The notes under the pieces: model-generated
Seen by the model: only the letters and a program-made list of their open reading frames with translations
Databases searched by the model: none
Told to the model about the DNA's origin: nothing
Assembly: GCF_000284375.1 (NCBI RefSeq)
Contig: NC_017249.1
Location: 1,900,001 to 1,964,000 of the forward strand
Direction of reading: 5' to 3'
Source of the DNA: Bradyrhizobium japonicum USDA 6
GTDB lineage: Bacteria; Pseudomonadota; Alphaproteobacteria; Rhizobiales; Xanthobacteraceae
DNA length: 64,000 bases
Made by a program: the position numbers and the translations under genes
In this document: positions 17,491-26,447 of the stretch, one piece after another
Position numbering within the stretch: the stretch's first letter is position 1
How the letters are laid out: each line of letters begins with the position of its first letter

Positions 17491-17591
17491 CCGTCCGCTC
17501 ACACGCCGCTGATTGTCAATCCCGTCGCCGTCCCTATAAAGTCGGCGGCGGGAGGAGGCCGTGCCGTGGAGACGGGGCGGCCGACAAGATC

Positions 17592-18794
17592 ATGTTCGAA
17601 GGACACGATCCCTATCTCGTCGCGCTCTCTGTGGCGATCGCGAGTCTGGGTGGCTATACCGGCTTTGCGCTTGCTGCTCGCATCCGCAACACGCCCGGCG
17701 TCAGCAACCGCGTTCTGCTCGCGGGTGCGGCGGCGTTCCTGGCCGTCGGCATCTGGACCATGCATTTCGTCGGCATGCTGGCCGCGCCGCTCCCGCCCGA
17801 CACCGTCTATCTCGTCCTGCCCACCATCATCTCGTTCCTGATCTGCGCGCTGGTGGTCGGCATCTCCTTGTTCTTTGTCTCGATCGGCGAGCCATCCCTG
17901 AAGCGGGTGGCGTCGTCGGCCGTTTTGCTCGGCGTCGGCATCGCCAGCATGCATTATGTCGGCATCCACGGCCTCGCCGGTCATTTCGGTATCGTCCACG
18001 ACCGGACCATGGTGCTGCTCTCGGTCGTGGTCGCGATCGTCACCGCCTATGGTGGCCTGCGCGCCTTCCTGGCGCAGCAGGAAGGCATCCGGCTGATCGT
18101 CAGTTCGGTTGCGTTCGGCATCGCTGTCTCCGGCATGCATTACACGGCCATGCTGGGCATGCATTTCGAGCCGCTGACCGGCGCGGCGCATCACCATGCC
18201 GCCGGCGGTCTTGCCGCGTCGCAGCAAATCCTGTCGATCGTCGTTGCGGTGCTGTGCTTCGTCATCGCAGCCGGCTTCCTGCTGTCGCTGGTTCCCGATC
18301 AACGGCGTCAGACGTCGAACTCGGTTGCTGCCGAACCGGCTGCTTCGCCGGTCGCAGCCGCCGCCATCGAACTGATCGCTGCGCCGGCCACAGCTCCGCG
18401 CCCGGTGGCCCCGCTCGGCGGTCTCGGCCAGCCGCCCCGCGCGCCGGTTCCGCGGTTGCCGGTCGAGAGCGCCGACGGCACGCACTTCATCGAGACAGCC
18501 AATGTCCGCAGCGTGCGGGCGGATGCGCATTACACCCGTGTCCATGACGGCACCCGCGAGCGAATGTGCCCCTGGTCGATCTCGGAGGCCGAGGCCCAGC
18601 TCGATCCCTCGCTGTTCCTGCGGGTGCACCGCAGCCATATCGTCGCGATCCCCCATGTCGCGCTGGTCCGGAGAGAGGGGGATGGCGCCGTGCTCGAACT
18701 CGACGGCCCGTCGCCGCACCGGGTCCCGGTCAGCCGGGCCAAGATAGCCGAGGTGAAGGCGCGGCTGGGGCTGGCGAACCGGCGGCAGGCGTAG
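17592..18794 (+). CDS. coxC: CoxC: MHYT membrane sensor with LytTR DNA-binding domain
   Basis: 400 residues. The N-terminal ~240 residues form a seven-helix MHYT domain with its repeated motifs (MHFVGM, MHYVGIHG, MHYTAMLGMH), proposed to bind copper and sense a diatomic gas or oxygen. A proline/alanine linker (~240-300) leads to a LytTR domain (~300-396: FIETANVRSVRADAHYTRVHDG, LFLRVHRSHIVAIPHVALVRREGDG). This architecture is that of CoxC/CoxH in the Oligotropha carboxidovorans CO-oxidation cluster. It lies 216 bp upstream of coxM in the same direction, so it is the likely regulator of the cluster. The ribosome-binding site before 17592 is poor. Confidence 0.9.
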   Translation: MFEGHDPYLVALSVAIASLGGYTGFALAARIRNTPGVSNRVLLAGAAAFLAVGIWTMHFVGMLAAPLPPDTVYLVLPTIISFLICALVVGISLFFVSIGEPSLKRVASSAVLLGVGIASMHYVGIHGLAGHFGIVHDRTMVLLSVVVAIVTAYGGLRAFLAQQEGIRLIVSSVAFGIAVSGMHYTAMLGMHFEPLTGAAHHHAAGGLAASQQILSIVVAVLCFVIAAGFLLSLVPDQRRQTSNSVAAEPAASPVAAAAIELIAAPATAPRPVAPLGGLGQPPRAPVPRLPVESADGTHFIETANVRSVRADAHYTRVHDGTRERMCPWSISEAEAQLDPSLFLRVHRSHIVAIPHVALVRREGDGAVLELDGPSPHRVPVSRAKIAEVKARLGLANRRQA

Positions 18795-19010
18795 GACTCA
18801 AACCACACGGGAAGTGCTCGCCCTTACCCTCCCCTGGAGGGGGAAGAGCCGCGCCATACGTCCCCACCCCTGACGCAATTCGTGCGTCCAGGGCCGCAAC
18901 TCGTGCGAAATCCGCTGTTCCGTGCCCCAACGATTGCGGGCCGCCCCGCCGGGAGTGACCGTCCCCCAACGTCCGCGCCGTCACGCGCAAAGGACGACGA
19001 GGAGGAGATG

Positions 19011-19873
19011 ATGATCCCAGGCTCATTCAGCTATCACCGGCCGGCGAGTGTCGCCGATGCCGTCAAGCTATTGTCGGACCTCGGCGAGGATGCCCGGCCG
19101 CTGGCCGGCGGGCATAGCCTGGTGCCGATGATGAAGCTTCGGCTCGCCACCCCGCCCATCTGATCGACCTGCACGGCATCGCCGCCCTCAAGGGCATCAG
19201 CCGCGACGGCAACAATCTGGTCATCGGTGCGATGACCACCCAGCACGAGTTGCTGGCCTCGGACGACGTCGCCAAGTCGATGCCGATCCTGCATGAAGCG
19301 GCGCTGCTGATCGCCGACCCGCAGGTGCGCTACCGCGGCACGATCGGCGGCAATGTTGCCAATGGCGATCCCGGCAATGACATGCCGGCGCTGATGATGA
19401 CCTTGGGGGCAACCTATCGCCTCGAAGGCCCAGGTGGCTCCCGCGACGTCGCGGCGGTCGATTTCTACCAGGGTGCCTATTTCACCGCGCTCGAGCCCGG
19501 CGAAATTCTCACCTCGGTGTCGGTTCCGGTACCGGCGGCTGGCCACGGCTTCGCCTACGAAAAGCTCAAGCGAAAGGTCGGGGATTACGCGACCGCCGCT
19601 GCCGCCGTCGTCCTCACCATGTCCAGCGGCAAGGTTGCGACCTGTACGATCGGGCTGACCAACGTCCACGAGACGCCGCTGCTCGCCGCTGATGCCGCCA
19701 AGGCCGTGATCGGCACCAGCCTTGATGCAGCCGCGCTCAAGAAGGCGGCTGCCGCCGCCGAAGCGATCATGGCGCCAGCCGCGGATGCCCGCGGCCCGGT
19801 CGAATACCGAAAACATGTCGGCGGCATCATGGTGACGCGCGCGCTGCAGCGCGCCGCCGCTGTCGCGAAGTAA
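19011..19873 (+). pseudogene. coxM: CO dehydrogenase medium (FAD) subunit CoxM, interrupted by a 1-bp deletion
   Basis: GGAGGAG precedes the ATG at 19011. The first part (MIPGSFSYHRPASVADAVKLL...ARPLAGGHSL VPMMKLRLATP) is the start of CoxM with its AGGHSL FAD motif, but the frame runs into TGA at 19161. Adding one base to the CCCCGCCC stretch (19149-19157) resumes CoxM at HLIDLHGIAALKGIS and continues unbroken to 19873, with the second FAD motif TIGGN and LKRKVGDYATAAAAV. The corrected product is ~287 residues, the normal length. If the deletion is real, the enzyme would lack its flavin subunit. coxS and coxL are intact, so a base-calling error is quite possible. Confidence 0.9.
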
Positions 19874-19885
19874 GGGAGGGGATCG

Positions 19886-20386
19886 ATGGCTAAAACACAC
19901 GTCACCATGAAGGTGAACGGCGCCGAGGTCGAAGGCCTCGTCGAGCCGCGCACGCTGCTCGTGCATTTCATCCGCGAGAATCTGCAGATGACCGGCACCC
20001 ATATCGGTTGCGAGACCACGCATTGCGGCGCCTGCACCGTCGACATCGACGGCATGTCGGTGAAATCCTGCACCATGTTCGCGGTGCAAGCCCAGGGCAG
20101 CGACATCACCACGGTCGAAGGCATGGCCAACGCCGACGGCACGCTGTCGGCCTTGCAGGAAGGTTTCCGCATGATGCACGGCCTGCAATGTGGCTTCTGC
20201 ACGCCCGGCATGATTGTCCGCGCGCATCGGCTGCTGAAGGAAAATCCCTCGCCGAGCGAGCAGGAAATCCGCATGGGCATCTCCGGCAACATCTGCCGCT
20301 GCACCGGCTACCAGAACATCGTCAAAGCCATTCAATACGCCGCCGCAAAAATCAACGGCGTGGAATTCCAGGAGGCCGCAGAATGA
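19886..20386 (+). CDS. coxS: CO dehydrogenase small (iron-sulfur) subunit
   Basis: 166 residues, matching the Oligotropha CoxS length. The N-terminal plant-type [2Fe-2S] cluster is held by Cys42, Cys47, Cys50 and Cys62 ([10 protein letters not shown]), and the second, helical [2Fe-2S] domain by Cys102, Cys105, Cys137 and Cys139 ([25 protein letters not shown]). It passes electrons from the Mo-Cu site of CoxL to FAD in CoxM. It starts 12 bp after coxM and overlaps coxL (ATGA). Confidence 0.97.
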   Translation: MAKTHVTMKVNGAEVEGLVEPRTLLVHFIRENLQMTGTHIGCETTHCGACTVDIDGMSVKSCTMFAVQAQGSDITTVEGMANADGTLSALQEGFRMMHGLQCGFCTPGMIVRAHRLLKENPSPSEQEIRMGISGNICRCTGYQNIVKAIQYAAAKINGVEFQEAAE

Positions 20387-22803
20387 ACGACCTCACTCCC
20401 ACGCGGGAACAACGTACCGCCGCACTCGAAGGCATGGGCTGCAAGCGCAAGCGCGTCGAGGACATCCGCTTCACCCAGGGCAAGGGCAATTACGTCGACG
20501 ACGTCAAGCTGCCCGGCATGCTGCATGGCGACTTCGTCCGCTCGCCGCATCCGCATGCGCGCGTCAAGAAGATCGACGACAGCGAGGCGCTGAAGGTGCC
20601 GGGCGTGCTCGCGGTCATCACTGCGGAGACGCTGAAGACGGTGAATCTCGCCTGGATGCCGACGCTCGCCGGCGACGTGCAGATGGTGCTGGCCGACGGA
20701 AAAGTGCTGTTCCAGAACCAGGAGGTCGCCTTCGTCGTCGCCACCGACCGCTATGCCGCCGATGACGGCATCAACAAGGTGATCGTCGAATACGAGCCGT
20801 TGCCGCCGCTGGTCGATCCCTTCAAGTCGATGGACAAGGATGCGCCGGTGTTGCGCGAGGACCTCGTTGGCAAGATGTCCGGCGCGCATGGCCCGCGCAA
20901 GCACGACAACCACATCTTCGAGTGGACCGTCGGCGACAAGGAGCTGACCGACGCCGCCTTCAACAAGGCCGAGGTCAAGATCAAGGAGATGATCTCCTAT
21001 CACCGCACCCATCCGTCGCCGCTGGAAACCTGCCAGTGCGTCTGCTCCTTCGACAAGATCAAGGGCGAGCTGACGATCTACGGCACCTTCCAGGCCCCGC
21101 ACGTGATCCGCACGGTGGTGGCACTGATCGCCAAGCTGCCGGAGCACAAGATCCACGTCATCGCCCCCGATATCGGCGGCGGCTTCGGCAACAAGGTCGG
21201 CGCCTATCCCGGTTATATCTGTGCGGCGGTGGCCTCCATCGTCACCGGCAAGCCGGTGAAATGGGTCGAGGACCGCATCGAGAACCTCACCGCGACCTCG
21301 TTCGCGCGCGACTATCACATGACCACCGAGATCGCCGCGACCAAGGACGGCAAGGTCACGGGCCTGCGCGTGCACGTGCTCGCTGATCACGGCGCGTTCG
21401 ACGCCTGCGCCGATCCGTCGAAATGGCCGGCCGGCTTCTTCAACATCGTCACGGGATCCTATGACTTCCCGACCGCGCATCTGGCGGTCGATGGCGTCTA
21501 CACCAACAAGGCGCCCGGCGGCGTCGCCTACCGCTGCTCTTTCCGCGTCACGGAGGCCGCCTACTGCATCGAGCGCGCCATGGATATTCTGGCGCAGAAG
21601 CTCAACATGGACCCCGCTGAACTCCGGCTGAAGAACTTCATCAAGCCGGAGCAGTTCCCCTATCATTCGGCGCTCGGCTGGGAATACGACTCCGGCGACT
21701 ACCACACCGCCATGCGCAAGATGATGGAGACGACCGGCTATGCCGCGCTCCGGAAAGAGCAGGCGGAGAAGCGTGCCGCGTTCGCGCGGGGCGAGACCCG
21801 CGAGATCATGGGGCTCGGTATCTCCTTCTTCACCGAGATCGTCGGTGCTGGCCCGTCGAAGAACTGCGACATCCTCGGCATCGCGATGTTCGACTCCTGC
21901 GAGATCCGCATGCACCCGACCGGTGCGGGCATCGCGCGCATGGGTACCAAGAGCCAGGGCCAGGGTCACGAGACCACCTGGGCCCAGATCATCGCCACCG
22001 AGATCGGCATTCCCGCCGACAACATCATGGTGGAGGAGGGCAACACCGACACCGCGCCTTACGGGCTCGGCACCTACGGTTCGCGCTCCACACCGGTGGC
22101 GGGCGCCGCGATTGCAATGGCCGCGCGAAAGATCAAGGCCAAGGCGCAGATGATCGCGGCCTACAAGCTCGAGGTCCATGAGGACGATCTCGAATTCGAC
22201 ATCGACGGCTTCCGGGTGAAGGGCCTGCCGGAGAAGTTCATGTCGATGAAGGACATCTGCTGGGCGGCGTACAATTCCGTGCCGCCAGGCATGGAGCCGG
22301 GGCTGGAGGCGGTCAGCTATTACGATCCGCCCAACATGACCTATCCGTTCGGCGCCTATCTCTGCGTGATGGACATCGACGTCGATACCGGCGTGTACAA
22401 GGTCCGGCGCTTCTATGCGCTCGACGATTGCGGCACCCGCATCAACCCGATGATCATCGAGGGCCAGGTGCATGGCGGCCTCACCGAAGCCTTCGCCATC
22501 GCGATGGGCCAGGAGATTCGCTACGACGAGGTCGGCAATGTCGTCACCGGCTCGTTCATGGACTTCTTCATGCCGACCGCGGTGGAGACTCCGCATTGGG
22601 AAACCGACTTCACCGTCACCCCGTCGCCGCATCACCCGATCGGCGCCAAGGGCGTCGGCGAAAGCCCGAATGTCGGCGGCGTGCCGGCCTTCTCCAACGC
22701 CGTCAACGACGCGTTCTCGTTCCTGGGCTCCACACACATCCAGATGCCGCACGATTTCTGGCGCAACTGGAAGGCGGCGAAGGATCTGGGCGCGGTGGCG
22801 TAG
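20383..22803 (+). CDS. coxL: CO dehydrogenase large (molybdenum-copper) subunit, form I
   Basis: 806 residues; the ATG at 20383 overlaps the coxS stop. It oxidises CO + H2O to CO2 using Mo-molybdopterin cytosine dinucleotide bridged by sulfide to Cu. The form I active-site loop AYRCSFR is present with Cys385 as the copper ligand (Cys388 in O. carboxidovorans), and the general base Glu760 is in [13 protein letters not shown] (Glu763 there). Form II enzymes have AYRGAGR instead, so this is a true CO dehydrogenase by that criterion. Other family motifs are [16 protein letters not shown] and [16 protein letters not shown]. It is followed by a palindromic repeat before coxD. Confidence 0.98.
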   Translation: MNDLTPTREQRTAALEGMGCKRKRVEDIRFTQGKGNYVDDVKLPGMLHGDFVRSPHPHARVKKIDDSEALKVPGVLAVITAETLKTVNLAWMPTLAGDVQMVLADGKVLFQNQEVAFVVATDRYAADDGINKVIVEYEPLPPLVDPFKSMDKDAPVLREDLVGKMSGAHGPRKHDNHIFEWTVGDKELTDAAFNKAEVKIKEMISYHRTHPSPLETCQCVCSFDKIKGELTIYGTFQAPHVIRTVVALIAKLPEHKIHVIAPDIGGGFGNKVGAYPGYICAAVASIVTGKPVKWVEDRIENLTATSFARDYHMTTEIAATKDGKVTGLRVHVLADHGAFDACADPSKWPAGFFNIVTGSYDFPTAHLAVDGVYTNKAPGGVAYRCSFRVTEAAYCIERAMDILAQKLNMDPAELRLKNFIKPEQFPYHSALGWEYDSGDYHTAMRKMMETTGYAALRKEQAEKRAAFARGETREIMGLGISFFTEIVGAGPSKNCDILGIAMFDSCEIRMHPTGAGIARMGTKSQGQGHETTWAQIIATEIGIPADNIMVEEGNTDTAPYGLGTYGSRSTPVAGAAIAMAARKIKAKAQMIAAYKLEVHEDDLEFDIDGFRVKGLPEKFMSMKDICWAAYNSVPPGMEPGLEAVSYYDPPNMTYPFGAYLCVMDIDVDTGVYKVRRFYALDDCGTRINPMIIEGQVHGGLTEAFAIAMGQEIRYDEVGNVVTGSFMDFFMPTAVETPHWETDFTVTPSPHHPIGAKGVGESPNVGGVPAFSNAVNDAFSFLGSTHIQMPHDFWRNWKAAKDLGAVA

Positions 22804-22810
22804 TGTTGTC

Positions 22811-22895
22811 GTCATTGCGAGGAGTGAAGCGACGAAGCAATCCAGACTGTTTCCGCGGGGCCATTTCTGGATTGCTTCGCTTCGTTCGCAATGAC
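22811..22895. repeat. Palindromic repeat, GTCATTGCGAG family, copy 1, inside the cox operon
   Basis: Arms GTCATTGCGAGGAGTGAAGC and GCTTCGTTCGCAATGAC are imperfectly inverted, with inner arms CAATCCAGA...TCTGGATTG. It fills the 106-bp gap between coxL and coxD. Related copies are at 50481-50560 and 63813-63890. As RNA it would form a long hairpin between the structural and maturation genes. Confidence 0.82.
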
Positions 22896-22909
22896 GGGAG
22901 AGCATAAGC

Positions 22910-23776
22910 ATGAAAGGCCGTGACGAAATCGCTCAAGCGCTGGCCGTATCGGGTTATATCGCCGATGCGGACCTCGCGACTGCGATCTCGCTGATGCAAT
23001 TGTTGCGGCGTCCGCTGCTGCTCGAAGGCGAAGCGGGCGTCGGCAAGACGGAAGTGGCGAAAGCGCTCGAAAAAGTGCACGCGACGGAGCTGATCCGTCT
23101 GCAATGCTACGAAGGCCTCGACCAGTCCTCCGCGCTCTACGAATGGAACTACCAGCGCCAGTTGCTGGCGATCCAGGCCCATCGTGGCAGCGACAGCATC
23201 GAGGATCAGGTCTTCTCGGAAAAATACCTGCTGGAGCGTCCGCTGCTTGCAGCGATCCGCCGCGCACAGGCGCCGGTGCTGCTGATCGATGAGATCGACC
23301 GCGCCGACGACGAGTTCGAGGCCTTCCTGCTGGAGCTGCTGTCGGACTTCCAGGTCTCGATCCCCGAGCTCGGCACGATCTCGGCCGTTACGATCCCGCA
23401 TGTCGTGCTGACCTCGAATGGCACGCGCGAGCTGTCCGACGCGTTGCGCCGGCGCTGCCTCTATCACTATGTCGACTATCCCGACGTCGACCGCGAGAGC
23501 CGCATCATCCTGGCGCGCGTCACGGGCGCCAGCCCGTCGCTGTCGCTCCAGATCGCGCGCATGGTCGAGGGTGTGCGCAAGGAGGAGCTGCGAAAAGTCC
23601 CGGGCGTGGCGGAGACGCTGGATTGGGCGGCAGCCCTCGTCGGCCTCGACGTAACCAATCTTCACGACGCGCCCGAGACTGTGCATGAGACGCTCGTCTG
23701 CCTGTTGAAGACTCACGAAGACCGCGCCCGCGTCACGCCAGAGGTGACGCAGCGCCTGCTGGGGAAGGTCGCATGA
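22910..23776 (+). CDS. coxD: CoxD: MoxR-type AAA+ ATPase for CO dehydrogenase maturation
   Basis: 288 residues. Walker A GEAGVGKT (40-47), Walker B VLLIDEID (~123-130), sensor 1 VVLTSNGTRELSDALRRRCLYHYVDYP. In Oligotropha CoxD is an AAA+ ATPase that helps build the Cu-S-Mo centre, acting with the VWA protein CoxE. It overlaps coxE by 4 bp (ATGA), so the two are translationally coupled. Separated from coxL by a repeat. Confidence 0.95.
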   Translation: MKGRDEIAQALAVSGYIADADLATAISLMQLLRRPLLLEGEAGVGKTEVAKALEKVHATELIRLQCYEGLDQSSALYEWNYQRQLLAIQAHRGSDSIEDQVFSEKYLLERPLLAAIRRAQAPVLLIDEIDRADDEFEAFLLELLSDFQVSIPELGTISAVTIPHVVLTSNGTRELSDALRRRCLYHYVDYPDVDRESRIILARVTGASPSLSLQIARMVEGVRKEELRKVPGVAETLDWAAALVGLDVTNLHDAPETVHETLVCLLKTHEDRARVTPEVTQRLLGKVA

Positions 23777-24981
23777 GTTGCTGTGGTTCCAGCCCCGGAT
23801 ATGACGACCTCCATGAGGTCTCCCGCCTCGTCTCCGCAAGGCTGGCCGCCTTCTTGCGCACGCTGCGCGAGGCCGGCTTCCGCGTCGGGCTCGCCGAGGG
23901 GCAGGATGCTGCGACGCTGATGTCATCGGGCTATGCGGCGCGACCGGGCCTGCTGCGCGCGGCGTTCAAGCACCTGTTCTCGGCACGCAAATCCGACTGG
24001 GACAAGTTCGACGGTCTGTTCGACACGTTCTGGCTGGGCAAGCGCGTGCGCTCGCGTACCCGCACGATTGGATCAACAGCGGGCGCCAGCAATCCCTCGC
24101 TGAAGAGCTTGCAGGATGCCGCGGCGGAGCAGGGCAGTCACCAGTCCGCCGTCGACCAGCTTCCGTCCTCCGACGACGCGCCGGAAGGCCGCTCCGGCGA
24201 GGGCCGCATGGAAGGCGCTTCGCGCGCGGACAATCTTGCCGAGGTCGATTTCAGGAAACTGAGCGATCCCGATCAGGTCGCGCAGGCCCATGAGGCCGCA
24301 GCAGCGCTCGCGAAAGCGATGCGCACACGCCTGACCCGGCGCGATCTGGCGCGCCGGCGCGGCTACCGGCTTGATCTCCGCCGCACCATTCATCGTAACA
24401 TCAGCCATGGCGGCGTTCCTATCAGCCTGGTGAAACGCCAGCGCAAGGACAAGCCGTTGCGGCTGGTCGTGCTGCTCGATGCCTCTGGCTCGATGAGCAT
24501 GTACACCGCCGTGTTCCTGCGCTTCATCCACGGTGTGCTCGACCAGTTCCGCGAGGCCGAGGCGTTCCTGTTCCACACGCGCCTCGCCTACGTCTCCGAC
24601 GCGATGAAGGAGAAGGACGCCGGCCGCGCGCTCGACCGGCTCTCGATCATGGCGCAAGGCGCGGGTGGCGGCACCAGGATCGGCGAGAGCCTGCAGACCT
24701 TCAACCGCTGGCACGCCGCACGGGTGATCCATTCCCGCAGCTGCGTGATGATCGTGTCCGACGGCTACGAGACCGGGGATGCCGCATTGCTCGGCCGCGA
24801 GATGGCGGCGTTGCACCGGCGCTGTCGCCGCATCGTCTGGCTCAACCCGATGATGGCGTGGGAAGGCTACACGCCCGAAGCGCGGGGCATAAGAGCTGCG
24901 TTGCCGCATGTCGATCTCTACGCGCCCGCCAATTCGCTGCAAAGCCTGCGCGCGCTCGAACCCTATCTGGCGAAGCTTTGA
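23773..24981 (+). CDS. coxE: CoxE: von Willebrand factor A domain protein
   Basis: 402 residues. The C-terminal VWA domain has an intact MIDAS (DASGSMS, 236-242) preceded by RLVVLL, plus GGGTRIGESLQTFNR and VMIVSDGYETGD. The middle (100-160) is low-complexity Ser/Gly/Asp and probably disordered; the N-terminal ~100 residues are helical. MoxR ATPase and VWA pairs act as metal-cofactor chaperones; CoxE is needed with CoxD to insert copper in O. carboxidovorans. The start overlaps the coxD stop. Confidence 0.94.
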   Translation: MSCCGSSPGYDDLHEVSRLVSARLAAFLRTLREAGFRVGLAEGQDAATLMSSGYAARPGLLRAAFKHLFSARKSDWDKFDGLFDTFWLGKRVRSRTRTIGSTAGASNPSLKSLQDAAAEQGSHQSAVDQLPSSDDAPEGRSGEGRMEGASRADNLAEVDFRKLSDPDQVAQAHEAAAALAKAMRTRLTRRDLARRRGYRLDLRRTIHRNISHGGVPISLVKRQRKDKPLRLVVLLDASGSMSMYTAVFLRFIHGVLDQFREAEAFLFHTRLAYVSDAMKEKDAGRALDRLSIMAQGAGGGTRIGESLQTFNRWHAARVIHSRSCVMIVSDGYETGDAALLGREMAALHRRCRRIVWLNPMMAWEGYTPEARGIRAALPHVDLYAPANSLQSLRALEPYLAKL

Positions 24982-24992
24982 GGAGGCTTCCG

Positions 24993-25832
24993 ATGACCGC
25001 TCATGTCGAAGTACTCGATCTCGTTGCGCAGATGAAGGCGGCCGAGCGCGCCTTCGTGCTCGCGACGGTGGTGCGCACGGTGTCGGTGACCGCGGCGAAG
25101 GCTGGCGCCAAGGCGATCATCGCCGCCGACGGCACCATCGTCGCGGGCTGGATCGGCGGGGGCTGCGCCAAGGGCGCGGTGCTGAAGGCGGCGCGCGAGG
25201 CGCTCGCCGATGGCGAGCCGCGCATGGTTTCGGTGCAGCCGGAGAACCTGCTGGCCGAGCTCGGCGTCAGCGCGGGCGAGAGCCGCGACGGCATTCGCTT
25301 CGCCAGCAACATGTGCCCGAGCAAGGGCACGATGGACATCTTCGTCGAGCCGGTGCTGCCGCATCCCTCGCTCGTCATTCTCGGTGCGAGCCCGGTGGCG
25401 CTGTCACTTGCGGCGCAAGCGCGCGTGCTCGGCTATCACGTTACCCTCGCTGCGCCCGCTGCCGATCGCACGGCGCAGCCGGATGCAGACGCGATTATCG
25501 ACGGTTACCAGCTCGGTGAGCTCAACGACGCCAAGCGCTTCGTCGTGGTCTCGACGCAGGGCAAGGGCGACGAAGTGGCGTTGCGCGCGGCAGTCGCAAC
25601 CAAAGCCGACTACCACGCCTTCGTCGGCAGCCGCCGCAAGATGGCTTCGCTCCGGGCAAAACTGATCGCGGAAGGCGCCAGTAGCGCCGCGATCGACGAT
25701 TTCAAGGCGCCGGCCGGGCTCGATCTCGGCGCCATCACGCCGGAGGAGATCGCAATGTCGATCCTCGCCGAGATCACCAGGGAACGCCGGCGTGGCCAGC
25801 GCGCGGCCAATCAAGCAGCAAGCAGAGAGTGA
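24993..25832 (+). CDS. coxF: CoxF: XdhC-family molybdenum cofactor maturation factor
   Basis: 279 residues from the ATG at 24993, which has AGGAGG 6 nt upstream; the frame is open further upstream inside coxE, without meaning. The N-terminal XdhC/CoxI segment contains GWIGGGCAKGAVLKAAREAL with the conserved cysteine, a middle FASNMCPSKGTMDIFVEP, and a C-terminal Rossmann domain (LVILGASPVALSLAAQARVLGYHVTL). XdhC proteins bind and sulfurate the molybdenum cofactor before insertion. Eleven bp downstream of coxE. Confidence 0.92.
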   Translation: MTAHVEVLDLVAQMKAAERAFVLATVVRTVSVTAAKAGAKAIIAADGTIVAGWIGGGCAKGAVLKAAREALADGEPRMVSVQPENLLAELGVSAGESRDGIRFASNMCPSKGTMDIFVEPVLPHPSLVILGASPVALSLAAQARVLGYHVTLAAPAADRTAQPDADAIIDGYQLGELNDAKRFVVVSTQGKGDEVALRAAVATKADYHAFVGSRRKMASLRAKLIAEGASSAAIDDFKAPAGLDLGAITPEEIAMSILAEITRERRRGQRAANQAASRE

Positions 25833-25842
25833 GACACCGATC

Positions 25843-26301
25843 ATGCAGATGAACGACAGCCAGCGCATCCCCGCCTCGCGCGAACAGGTGTGGGCGGCGC
25901 TGAACGATCCCGCTGTGCTGAAGCAGTGCATCCCCGGCTGCCAGTCGCTCGAGGTGACCGCGCCGAACGAGATGACGGCGACCGTGGTCTTCAAGGTCGG
26001 CCCGGTGAAGGCGACGTTCAGCGGCAAGGTGACGCTGTCCGATTTCGATCCGCCCAACAGTTACCGTATCTCAGGCGAGGGCTCCGGCGGCGTCGCCGGC
26101 TTCGCCAAGGGCGGCGCGGTGGTGCGGCTGGAATCCGAGAGTGCCGACGTGACGGTGTTGCATTACGAGGTCGATGCGCAGATCGGCGGCAAGCTCGCGC
26201 AGTTGGGAGCGCGGCTGATCAATTCGACCGCGACGAAGCTGGCGGGGGAGTTCTTCAAGTCATTTGCCGACGTGGTGAGCGCGAAGGCCGAGGCAAACTA
26301 G
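25843..26301 (+). CDS. coxG: CoxG: SRPBCC-fold CO dehydrogenase accessory protein
   Basis: 152 residues from the ATG at 25843. The CoxG/SRPBCC pattern is clear: MNDSQRIPASREQVWAALNDPAVLKQCIPGCQSLE and KVTLSDFDPPNSYRISGEGSGGVAGFAKGGAVVRLE. CoxG recruits CO dehydrogenase to the cytoplasmic membrane, probably through a lipid-binding cavity. The Oligotropha protein is longer (~205 residues) with a C-terminal hydrophobic anchor; this one stops at the end of the SRPBCC domain. It is the last gene of the cluster, followed by a palindromic repeat. Confidence 0.92.
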   Translation: MQMNDSQRIPASREQVWAALNDPAVLKQCIPGCQSLEVTAPNEMTATVVFKVGPVKATFSGKVTLSDFDPPNSYRISGEGSGGVAGFAKGGAVVRLESESADVTVLHYEVDAQIGGKLAQLGARLINSTATKLAGEFFKSFADVVSAKAEAN

Positions 26302-26305
26302 CTGC

Positions 26306-26428
26306 CGTAGGGTGGGCAAAGCGACTTGTCCGCCGTAGCTCGAAGAGCGAAGGCGGAAGCGTGCCCACCGTCTTCATCGCTACAACATAAGGTGGGTACG
26401 GCGCTTTGCGCCTTTGCCCCACCCTACG
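26306..26428. repeat. Palindromic repeat, CGTAGGGTGGGCAAAG family, copy 2
   Basis: Inverted ends CGTAGGGTGGGCAAAG and CTTTGCCCCACCCTACG; the inner part TTGTCCGCCGTAGCTCGAAG is shared with the copy at 28619-28740. Lies between coxG and the convergent ATP-grasp gene. Confidence 0.83.
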
Positions 26429-26447
26429 ATAGTTGCGCAAGCCGCCA

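Noticed and set aside
17511..17521. GATTGTCAATC palindrome ~75 bp upstream of coxC as an FNR/FixK box
   Set aside because: The arms do not fit TTGAT-N4-ATCAA; only a 5-bp palindrome, too short to call.
20332..22911. 859-codon minus-strand frame opposite coxL
   Set aside because: Low-complexity His/Arg/Gly/Asp translation typical of an antisense shadow of coxL; no motif.
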